A DNA stretch of 64,000 nucleotides from Sinorhizobium sp. A49 (GTDB lineage: Bacteria; Pseudomonadota; Alphaproteobacteria; Rhizobiales; Rhizobiaceae): positions 1-64,000 of the forward strand of contig NZ_MUNW01000059.1 in NCBI RefSeq assembly GCF_002002725.1, in the 5' to 3' direction. Positions 1 to 7,040 of this stretch are shown piece after piece (position 1 is the first letter of the stretch; every line of letters starts with the position of its first letter). A program made the position numbers and the translations under genes. The notes under the pieces are model-generated. The model had not been told where the DNA came from. It made no database searches and saw only the letters and a program-made list of their open reading frames with translations.

Positions 1-64
1 CGCCAGCCTCCTGCTCCTTCAGCACCGCAATAATCTGCTCTTCCGTAAATCTCTGCTTCTTCAT
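1..64 (-). CDS. IS3-family transposase OrfA, N-terminal fragment
   Basis: The first 21 codons of an IS3-family OrfA are visible, starting MKKQRFTEEQIIAVLKEQEA. This is the characteristic beginning of the helix-turn-helix protein that is joined to OrfB by programmed -1 frameshifting in this family. The ATG at 64-62 is preceded by AAAGGACGGACGA, a fair ribosome binding site. The rest of the gene lies left of the window, so nothing can be said about OrfB or activity. Confidence 0.85.
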   Translation of the reverse strand, partial: MKKQRFTEEQIIAVLKEQEAG

Positions 65-127
65 TCGTCCGTCCTTTAATGGGCCGGACTCTAATCCATT
101 CTGGAGGAAATTCTCAGGGGCAGGTCA
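1..127 (-). mobile_element. End of an IS3-family insertion sequence (partial)
   Basis: The left edge cuts an insertion sequence read on the minus strand. Its terminal inverted repeat, read inward, starts TGACCTGCCCCTGAGAATTT at about 127 and is followed by the transposase orfA start. TG...CA ends and this G+C-rich terminus are typical of the IS3 family (IS407-like members). Only the orfA-proximal end is inside the window, so target duplication and completeness cannot be judged. Just inside and beyond the end lies a small palindrome, CATCAAA-GG-TTTGATG (126-141). Confidence 0.8.
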
Positions 128-376
128 TCAAAGGTTTGATGTCCTTGGCGTGGCCAGGATTAGACACGTCGCATACCCGGGTCATAGGCCAACGGTGGGT
201 CAAGGGCGGAGTCATCGGTACCCGTGCAACTGTGGGGAGATAGGTACGCGCAGACGAATGTTTGTTTTCCGGAACTGTCGCGTAGCGGAGCGCCGCCATC
301 GCGAGGGCTTGCTACGAGCAAACATCTAACCTAATCCAAGGCATCGATCTAATCCGCCATAAGCATTGTCAGGACC

Positions 377-2128
377 ATGACCTCAAGCGCACGCTCTTTT
401 CGAGACCTCGTTCAGGATGCCCACGATGGCAAACTTAAGCTTCCCGCATTTCAGCGAAAATGGAGGTGGAAGAACGACAAGGTCATTAAGTTATTCGATT
501 CCCTCCGCCAACAATATCCCATAGGCGCTCTTCTCTTCCTTAAAGGAGAGAACGAACTTCTTGCGCCCCGAACCTTTGAGGGCGCGAATAATGGAGCTTC
601 AGGAAAACCCGCCGACTTCCTGGTTTTGGACGGGCAACAGCGCTTAACGGCAGGAATTCATCTCTTTCATGCTACGGGTACGAAGCAATACTACCTTCGG
701 CTTGATAGATTGAAGGAGCTTGTAAACGACAAAAAGATCGACTTGACGGACAAAAAATCGACTGAAGAGTTTGTTCATGATCTTGACGAGACGGACAGTT
801 ATTTAATCGCCCGAAACAAGATCGCCGATCCACGCTCATTGTTGATCAAAAATCACCTCCTTTGTACCGCGATATTGGCCGATGGAACCGATCTCCCACT
901 TGCCTTACAAGACTACGTGAAAGCGTTCCCAGACTCGGCTGATCTATGTTATCGACTGATAATGCCTCATTTTGGACTAGCAAAAACGGATACAGTTCCC
1001 GTAATTGAAATAGATGCGTCCACTCAAATTGAAGCAATTAGCAGAATTTTTACTACGCTGAATACAACTGGCCAGCTACTAACTCCATTTGAATTGGTGG
1101 TATCTATACTTTTTCCACAGAACATCGACCTATCGCAAGAGATTGATGATTTTCGCGAGAAGGGAACTTATTATCCTAATATGGATAAGACTGGGGAAAT
1201 ACTGCTACAAACCATCGCAATGCTTGGAGGTAAGGAGCCTAAAAAAGCCAACCTTCCTAAAACAATCGATGCGAGCTTGTACCTAACCCACAAAAAAGCC
1301 GCATACGATGCCTTGGAAAACCTTGGCCAATTTCTGACCGGAAAGCTGGGGGCCGGCTTAAACATCGCTAACGTAGACATGGTCCCCTATGACGCGATCT
1401 ATGCTCCGATGGCATTGGCGCTGGCGACGATATCGACTAGAGGACTGAAAGGGCCGGAGCAAATCGTAGCGGAAAAGAAGCTCAGCCGTTGGTATGTCGG
1501 GGCCGCAATAGCTCAGCGATACCAGGAGGGCGTCCACAACAAACAGACGCGCGATCTAGCAGAATTCGTGGCTTGGCTTGATGATGATCTAAAGCAACCC
1601 GCATGGCTGAGCGAAGTTACGATACCCCGTCTTCTTCGCCACTCCCCAAGTGGGGCCATCGGTAAGTTGATTAGGAGTCAATTCAATCTCAAGTCGCCCA
1701 AGGATGTTTGTTCTAGGAACATAATTGGCTTCAGTCCGGGGGCGTATCCGACTGAGAAGCATCACGTTTTCCCGGTGAAGTATTTGCCCACGCTGCCTGA
1801 TTGGCAGAAGGGCGATCAAGGAGACGTGATATTAAACCTGATGTTCTTAGAGGCTGACACGAACAAACGGTGGATTAATGGGAACCCTTTTGATCACCTG
1901 AGTGAAGCGATAAAATACTCCGGAGACGTTCAAGTACAGTCGCTATATGCTCAACAATTTATTGAAGATACGGCACTATCTGTGCTGAAAAAACCTTCGA
2001 AAACGAAGAAGGATTTTGAAGAATTCCTTGTCTTGCGAGAGAAGACAATACAAAACTATTTGTCGTCAAGTTTCGACTTTCCAATTGGCGGCGCAGAGCC
2101 TTTCGAAGAAGATATGTCTATTGAGTGA
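377..2128 (+). CDS. DUF262 protein with C-terminal HNH-type motif (GmrSD-like nuclease candidate)
   Basis: 583 residues. The N-terminal half has the DUF262 signature: LPAFQRKWRW near residue 23, then a YPIGALLFL stretch, then the ParB/Srx-like catalytic motif D85-G-Q-Q-R89. The C-terminal third contains H462-H463-V-F-P within EKHHVFPVKYL, the form usually seen in the HNH-like (DUF1524-type) part of these proteins. DUF262-DUF1524 proteins include the GmrSD type IV restriction enzymes, which cut modified phage DNA, but many relatives are uncharacterised. The gene is AT-rich compared with the housekeeping genes of the window and stands alone between an IS end and gene-poor DNA, suggesting horizontal gain. 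AGGA lies only two bases before the ATG, so the start is not firm. A role in phage defence is inference. Confidence 0.85.
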   Translation: MTSSARSFRDLVQDAHDGKLKLPAFQRKWRWKNDKVIKLFDSLRQQYPIGALLFLKGENELLAPRTFEGANNGASGKPADFLVLDGQQRLTAGIHLFHATGTKQYYLRLDRLKELVNDKKIDLTDKKSTEEFVHDLDETDSYLIARNKIADPRSLLIKNHLLCTAILADGTDLPLALQDYVKAFPDSADLCYRLIMPHFGLAKTDTVPVIEIDASTQIEAISRIFTTLNTTGQLLTPFELVVSILFPQNIDLSQEIDDFREKGTYYPNMDKTGEILLQTIAMLGGKEPKKANLPKTIDASLYLTHKKAAYDALENLGQFLTGKLGAGLNIANVDMVPYDAIYAPMALALATISTRGLKGPEQIVAEKKLSRWYVGAAIAQRYQEGVHNKQTRDLAEFVAWLDDDLKQPAWLSEVTIPRLLRHSPSGAIGKLIRSQFNLKSPKDVCSRNIIGFSPGAYPTEKHHVFPVKYLPTLPDWQKGDQGDVILNLMFLEADTNKRWINGNPFDHLSEAIKYSGDVQVQSLYAQQFIEDTALSVLKKPSKTKKDFEEFLVLREKTIQNYLSSSFDFPIGGAEPFEEDMSIE

Positions 2129-3793
2129 ATGGACTGCCAAGCAGTATTGTTGGCAGATGGCAGACAGCCGGTGTTTTCGAGCCGCAGATCTCGCCCATGT
2201 TGGAAGGCGGGCGGAACGCGCTGCTATTCGAGATAAGCGCTGTAGCGACCAGCACTGTTGATTTCCGAAGGGTGCCGAGGCAGAGAATCGGCAGCCCCCG
2301 CTATGTCCCTTGGCCATGACAGGAGGACCGACCTCGTACAGGCTCAGGGGCTCCTCGGGGGTTACCTTGAGCGTGACCAGGAGTTCGATTAGCGCTGCCT
2401 GATGTCGTCATATCGGCTCCTGAAGGTGCTCTGAAGCCCCTTGAGCGGAGGTCTTTGTAGTTCATGAGGTCGACCATGTCGTCCACCTCCTCGGCTGCCA
2501 GGCAATCCAGAGGGGCGCTATCGACAACCGCTGGGAGATCGGCAAAGACATCCTCTGCCGCCCACATGCCCGGCATCATTGCGCTAGGCTGGACCTGATA
2601 ACGAAGTTGAACCCGAACGTGTCCCATGAGCCGATCTTACAGGGCACCCTGAATGGTTGGTATAAGTTTCTGAGCGAGCCATCGGATTATGGGCTCGCGC
2701 GAAGCCCCCCCTCCCCCTTCGATCTGCCATGGTGGCCGCCTCGGAGTGGATCTGCCGGTGCGATGTTGAAACGATCTCGTTCCGTCCCTGCGGGCGGTGC
2801 TGCGGTTCCGCAAGTTACGGTTTGGCAAGTCTGGAAGCGGATGCCAACACGCCCCGGCGAGATGCCTCCGGTGGCCGCTCGTCAGATTACGATCTCGATG
2901 CGAGACAAGCTGCCGTGGAGACATAAAGGCTGCTGTCCAGCTCACAAGATGTAGACAACTACATCGCAGCCGAGGAGTACTTCCGCTTGGCAAGCGCAGC
3001 GTTGATTCATGCTGGGTTGAGGGAGATCCTATCGGAGCTTCAACGGTGACGGGCCTGGTTGCCGCAAGAACGCAGAAAGTTTTGTCACAGGCCTCGGCTA
3101 TTTTGTCACCAGTTGCGCACTAAGGCATTGAGAAGCCTAGCGACGCAGGAGATTATAGATCTCACGCATCTTCCTCAGCAATAAATTATTGAAATATCAA
3201 GATTTTATCGATTGACCGGCTGCTGTACTTCTTGCATATAGCACCCACCGGCCCCGGCAAAACCGGATCGAATGCCGGTCAATACCGTGGGTCTTCCACG
3301 ATGATAATCAGCAATGGCTGAAGCGAGGGCTTTAGCTGAGGCGACCGTTGCGTTGCAGCGGATGGACGAACTCCCCAGCCAGTCGGTTGTCCCTGTCGGA
3401 CAGCCCGGTCGATTGCATCCATGCCAATCGTGGCCCCAAGGGCCCCGACAGCGAGACCGTGACAGGGATACCGATAATCCCTGATCGAACGATACAAAAT
3501 GGAGCGGGTCCCTCAACGGGGCGGCGTGACAGTTGGCAACGGGCGATCCCCGGCAGGGAACCTGTGTCTGTCGATCATCACGCCGTCTGATGGATGCCGC
3601 GTTGCCGCCGAACCGGGTTAGCTCCCGGCAAGGGTAGCGGAGCTTTGACGTGTTGCGTCGTCGAGGTGGAGCCGTGGAATGGTGCGGGTCAGGACGACCG
3701 CCAACGGCACCAATAAATTAACTTACGCAAACACCGAACCAAGCAAGGACTTGGGCTCAATACCCAGCATATGCAGTATCTAAAGGATAAAAG
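2129..3793. other. Gene-poor stretch, 1.7 kb, no convincing gene
   Basis: Open frames here are short, overlap on both strands and lack ribosome binding sites or recognisable motifs. Two frames on the minus strand around 3205-3500 read as one weakly protein-like stretch only if a frameshift is allowed, so decayed coding DNA is possible. A perfect small hairpin, GATGTAG-ACAA-CTACATC, lies at 2948-2965. The composition changes along the stretch, consistent with a patchwork of insertion remnants. Confidence 0.5.
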
Positions 3794-4276
3794 ATGACGC
3801 AAAATTCCCAACCGGCCAAGGTAGTAAATTCCAGCAACGCTGAGTTCTGGATGAAGGTGGCCGACTTACAATCTCTGAACGCGAGCGCTGCCAAGAGCAG
3901 TCAATCGTCGCCCATCCCAAATATAAGCGACATCATCGACGCCGCCAACCACACGGCAGCACTCGTGCTGATGTTCGCTCGGAACGTGGCGCTCGGCATG
4001 TCGCCTTCCGATCCGACGATGGAGAACGACATGCGTATGGCTCAGATTTGCTTTACCGCTCTTGACGACCTTGCGTATCCTTCGTTTCGAACTGATGAAG
4101 ATGCCCACGTTTCAATGTCCCTTGCTGAAGTCGTAGGCCCCTCAAAGGAGGAACCTGCGACGTATATCAAGCTGGTTACGGACCGAGGCCCTTCGAAATG
4201 CAGTAGCGGAGTCCGCCGCTGTCACACTGCAAGACCGGCATATCTGCGGGTAGTAGCTGATGACCAGACGTCATAG
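3794..4276 (+). CDS. Hypothetical protein, 160 aa
   Basis: I do not recognise this protein. The ATG follows AAAGGATAAAAG, a good ribosome binding site, and the gene ends about 60 bases before a strong hairpin terminator, so it looks like a genuine single-gene transcription unit. The N-terminal 110 residues are mixed polar and alpha-helical with no signal peptide or membrane segment. A central stretch (about residues 47-85) with D-I-I-D-A-A-N-H-T-A-A-L-V-L-M looks like an amphipathic helix. The last 40 residues are rich in R, C, P and T and could be a read-through tail. It sits upstream of the resolvase gene in the island. No function is proposed. Confidence 0.5.
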   Translation: MTQNSQPAKVVNSSNAEFWMKVADLQSLNASAAKSSQSSPIPNISDIIDAANHTAALVLMFARNVALGMSPSDPTMENDMRMAQICFTALDDLAYPSFRTDEDAHVSMSLAEVVGPSKEEPATYIKLVTDRGPSKCSSGVRRCHTARPAYLRVVADDQTS

Positions 4277-4335
4277 GAGGCCCCGTTCCACCTCTCGGAA
4301 TTTCTGGTAGAAATTTCTGAGCCACCCAATCAGAT

Positions 4336-4382
4336 AAGCGGACGGCGCGAAATCCCCCCGGCACCCCCCGTCCGCTTTATTG
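4336..4382 (+). terminator. Rho-independent terminator after the 160-aa gene
   Basis: Ten-base arms AAGCGGACGG (4336-4345) and CCGTCCGCTT (4368-4377) enclose a 22-base C-rich loop and run into TTTATTGTT. It ends the transcript of the preceding gene and insulates the resolvase. Confidence 0.75.
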
Positions 4383-4476
4383 TTGACCGCTCCAACGTTC
4401 CGCGTGGCACTCATTGCCCGGGGGCTCGCCAAGGGGAGCCATCGTTGTTCAGTCGCGATGGACTTAGCCGAAGATC

Positions 4477-4567
4477 GTCCACAAAGTTTACTTTCTGGAC
4501 ACCTTCTGCTTGACCGTCCACTTGGCGTCCACTAACTATGTGTCCACATTTCTCTTAGAGTGAGGAC
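4477..4567 (+). promoter_or_regulatory. Candidate res (resolvase-binding) site
   Basis: Just upstream of the resolvase start there are several GTCCAC/GGAC half-sites. There is a 24-base imperfect palindrome GTCCACAAAG-TTTA-CTTTCTGGAC (4477-4500). Further GTCCAC copies lie at 4516-4521, 4527-4532 and 4542-4547, and GGAC occurs again at 4564-4567. Tn3-type resolvases bind three dimer sites in front of their own gene and repress it. The spacing here is compatible with that arrangement, but crossover and accessory subsites are not assigned. Confidence 0.5.
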
Positions 4568-4572
4568 ATTAC

Positions 4573-5127
4573 ATGATCGTCGGCTACGCCCGTGTTAGCT
4601 CCACCGGCCAAGACCACCAGACACAGATCGACCGGTTGAAAGAGGTTGGTTGCGAGAAGGTCTTCAGCGAGAAGCTCAGCGGCCTCGACCGAGATCGACC
4701 TGAATTGAAAGAGGCCCTGAATTTCGTCCGAGAAGGCGACGTACTGGTCATCACAAAGCTGGACCGATTGGCCCGAAGCGCTTCGCACCTCCACCAGATC
4801 GTGGATGGGCTGACGGCGAAGGGCGTTGGCTTTAAGGTGCTTGATGACAGCGGCATCGACACCACGACCCGCTCGGGGAAGCTGCTCTTCGGTATCCTCG
4901 CATCGTTCGCCGAGTTCGAGACCGCGTTGCGACGTGAGCGCCAATTGGACGGGATTGCTAAGGCGAAGGCCGAGGGAAAGACGGGAGGCCGACCAGCACT
5001 CATCACCCCCGAGATCAAGGCCCAGATTGCGACCATGAAGAAGGACGGGGCGAGCGTTCGACAGATCGCAGCTCAGGTCGGGTTCAGCAAGTCAGCTGTT
5101 CAGAAGGTGATCGAGGAAACAAGGTGA
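4573..5127 (+). CDS. Serine recombinase, resolvase/invertase family
   Basis: 184 residues, the normal size of small serine recombinases. The N-terminal catalytic domain begins MIVGYARVSS, with the nucleophile being the first serine of the YARVS motif (Ser9). It continues with the conserved LDRLARS block (about residues 63-69) and the GKLLFGILASFAEFE helix. The C-terminal 50 residues form a helix-turn-helix (ASVRQIAAQVGFSKSAVQKV). It should perform site-specific recombination between short palindromic sites, either cointegrate resolution or inversion. No transposase gene accompanies it, so it may be a remnant of a transposon or plasmid, or a multimer-resolution module of the island. Repeated GTCCAC half-sites lie immediately upstream. 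Confidence 0.95.
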   Translation: MIVGYARVSSTGQDHQTQIDRLKEVGCEKVFSEKLSGLDRDRPELKEALNFVREGDVLVITKLDRLARSASHLHQIVDGLTAKGVGFKVLDDSGIDTTTRSGKLLFGILASFAEFETALRRERQLDGIAKAKAEGKTGGRPALITPEIKAQIATMKKDGASVRQIAAQVGFSKSAVQKVIEETR

Positions 5128-5206
5128 CGCGGAGATAGGGGCAACAGTAGCTCGTCTTTCGAATTTTTCGAGCCCCGTCACGCAACCTCATTGCAAGGAA
5201 ACCGCT

Positions 5207-5461
5207 ATGCCCCGCACTGAAACCTCCACCGCCTTCTTTCTCATCGACCATGGATGCAGCGGCCATGTATTCACGGAACTCGGTAGCATTATCGAAGCTC
5301 CAGACCTCTTGGCGGCGAAACGAATGGCTGTCGATCTCAGTCCCGATTGGACCACGGATCTCCACGTGACGAGGATCTCCGCCGTCGATGTGAACGAACT
5401 TCGGTTGATCATTGAAGAAGCGAAGTCCGAGGCGAATGCCCATCTTTCTGAACGTCAGTGA
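5207..5461 (+). CDS. Small hypothetical protein, 84 aa
   Basis: Not recognised. The ATG is preceded by CAAGGAAACCGCT, a good ribosome binding site with suitable spacing, and codon use is protein-like. The sequence reads as an alternating alpha/beta small soluble protein: a beta-rich start (TSTAFFLIDHGC), then an LLAAKRMAVDL helix and a charged C-terminal helix (NELRLIIEEAKSEANAHL). No signal peptide is present. It lies between the resolvase and a putative DNA-binding protein on the same strand and may belong to the same mobile cargo. Confidence 0.55.
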   Translation: MPRTETSTAFFLIDHGCSGHVFTELGSIIEAPDLLAAKRMAVDLSPDWTTDLHVTRISAVDVNELRLIIEEAKSEANAHLSERQ

Positions 5462-5599
5462 TCCAACGTAAAGCGCCCCTCTCTGGGAACATGGTGACCA
5501 GTAGGAACGCTCCGCTTGAGACAACAATGATGACAACGAGGCCCTCGTCACCGGCATGGTGGCGGGGGTCTTTGTCTGTCTGGAAGGCATAAGGAATAC

Positions 5600-6244
5600 A
5601 TGGAATACACCAAACAAACCCTAGATAGAGCGATGGGTGAACTCGTCACCGTTTCCACAGGTGAGTGGAAGACGATCACGGAAGTCGCATACACCTTCGG
5701 CATCGGGTCCCGAAAGTTTCGGACTGTCCTACGGAAACTGGATTTCCTCCAGCTCGAATATGTCGGAGGGGATTGGCGGCATCGCCTTGCTCCTTGGGTG
5801 ACTGATCAAGGATGGGGTAAGCGTCTACGGCGAGATCAGGGAGATCGATCAACCCCGTTCGATGTCGTGAGCCCTGAGGCGCAAGGCTGGATCGAGGAAC
5901 GATTTCCGTCGGTCTTGGCGGAGATGGAAGCTGAGGTCTCACCGGAGGTCAAGGCAGCGGTCACTGCTCTCGATGACTTCCGCGCAGCTCGGAATGAATA
6001 CCGCGCCAACTTGCAGGATGGGAAGGAAATGTCGGTGGAGGAAATGGTCCGGTGGCTTTCGGATTTCTTCCCGAAGCTCAGTCAACCGGAGATCGCTACC
6101 GCTCTGAATGTCAGTCGACAACTTGTTTCTCGCCATCAAGATCAGCGCTCCAGGTCTCTCAAGTACGCTCTAGCGAAGCGTGGGTCTAAACCCGGGCCAA
6201 TCGCGGCTGCTGCCCTGAAAGTAGCCTTCAGTCGTTCGGCTTAG
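5600..6244 (+). CDS. Putative DNA-binding protein, 214 aa
   Basis: Function unknown. The N-terminal part (residues 20-60, ITEVAYTFGIGSRKFRTVLRKLDFL) resembles a winged-helix or KilA-C-like domain of phage antirepressors, followed by a W-rich segment (GGDWRHRLAPWVTDQGWGKRL). A second clear helix-turn-helix lies near residues 170-192 (LSQPEIATALNVSRQLVSRH), followed by a basic tail. Two DNA-binding-like elements suggest a regulator or a replication/partition accessory protein of a mobile element. AAGGAATAC precedes the ATG. It is 106 bases upstream of the RNase HI gene on the same strand and could regulate or be cotranscribed with the RNase HI-RT pair; that is inference. Confidence 0.55.
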   Translation: MEYTKQTLDRAMGELVTVSTGEWKTITEVAYTFGIGSRKFRTVLRKLDFLQLEYVGGDWRHRLAPWVTDQGWGKRLRRDQGDRSTPFDVVSPEAQGWIEERFPSVLAEMEAEVSPEVKAAVTALDDFRAARNEYRANLQDGKEMSVEEMVRWLSDFFPKLSQPEIATALNVSRQLVSRHQDQRSRSLKYALAKRGSKPGPIAAAALKVAFSRSA

Positions 6245-6350
6245 GCATATTACTTAAGCACGCAACACACTCAAAAATTACATTCGAGATGGCAATGCAA
6301 CCGACTCATCCGGTTCGAGGCTGCTCTCCCGTATTGACGAAAGGAAAGCC

Positions 6351-6869
6351 ATGACTACTGAAATTTTGAACTCGAACAACGATAGCCGCCGCTACATCAT
6401 CAGCACCGACGGAGCGTGTCGGATCAACCCTGGCCCCGGGGGATGGGGCGTCGTTCTCCAGCTTGAAGTTTGTGGCCAGATAACCAAAGAGAGGGAGCTG
6501 TCCGGCGCAACTATCGAGGAGACCACAAACAACAGGATGGAGCTTTCGGCGGTTCTGGGGGTGTTGGGGCGCCTGATGGAAAAGACAATCCCGATCACCG
6601 TTCGCAGCGACAGCAGGTATGTGATCGATGGTATGTCGCGCTGGCTGGAAGGGTGGAAGCAGAACGGCTGGCGCACTTCGGACAAGAAGCCGGTTAAGAA
6701 CAAGGACCTGTGGCTGGAACTCGATCAGCTCTGCGGAGAACTTGGACCAATTTCATGGGAATGGGTTCGGGGACATAGTGGGGATGCACTGAACGAGAGG
6801 TGCGACCGACTGGCAAATCTTGCAATCGACACGGCGTTGCGAGGCATCAGTCCCATCAGCAATACTTAA
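6351..6869 (+). CDS. Ribonuclease HI family protein
   Basis: 172 residues. It hydrolyses the RNA strand of RNA-DNA hybrids. The RNase HI catalytic set is intact: D20 (STDGAC), E64 (NNRMEL), D87 (RSDSRY) and D152 (NERCDRLA), plus the loop histidine H142 (RGHSG). The basic handle region (WLEGWKQNGWRTSDKKPVKN, 98-117) of the E. coli-type enzyme is also present. The ATG follows AAGGAAAGCC. The gene is not in a housekeeping setting (normally beside dnaQ or thrB). It sits in the island directly upstream of a reverse transcriptase gene, so I read it as a dedicated accessory enzyme rather than the chromosomal rnhA. Whether the two work together is unproven. Confidence 0.9.
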   Translation: MTTEILNSNNDSRRYIISTDGACRINPGPGGWGVVLQLEVCGQITKERELSGATIEETTNNRMELSAVLGVLGRLMEKTIPITVRSDSRYVIDGMSRWLEGWKQNGWRTSDKKPVKNKDLWLELDQLCGELGPISWEWVRGHSGDALNERCDRLANLAIDTALRGISPISNT

Positions 6870-6885
6870 TATACGCTGGTCCGAT

Positions 6886-7028
6886 CCTCGGGTGGGGCCA
6901 GCTATTCCTTGAGGCTTGTGGTCCTATCGATGTTTTTTCGGGCGCCAAACTTCCGAGGGTGCAGCTCCTGTGGAATAGGTTACACCCCACTTGTCCCGGC
7001 CATTGTTCTTTGATCTGCTCGCCCGAGA
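6886..7028 (+). ncRNA. Candidate structured RNA between RNase HI and RT genes
   Basis: The 171-base gap before the RT gene contains nested complementary arms: GTGGGG (6892-6897) with CCCCAC (6985-6990), and inside them CTATTCC (6902-6908) with GGAATAG (6972-6978). They enclose 63 bases that include a T6 run. An alternative pairing is CCTCGG (6886-6891) with CCGAGG (6953-6958). Several defence-associated bacterial RTs (DRT2, DRT9, DRT3) use a noncoding RNA encoded next to the RT gene. This is only a structural hint from hand pairing; boundaries, promoter and transcription are unknown. Confidence 0.3.
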
Positions 7029-7040
7029 TTGGGAGCACCT

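Noticed and set aside
3205-3516. Possible frameshifted gene on the minus strand (AVGALGATIGMDAIDRAVRQ in one frame, ASAKALASAIADYHRG in the other)
   Set aside because: Too short and no family recognised; noted only as possible decayed coding DNA.
3744-3757. CAAGGACTTGGGCT also occurs at 58232-58245
   Set aside because: Fourteen bases, partly palindromic, with no wider similarity around either copy; probably chance.
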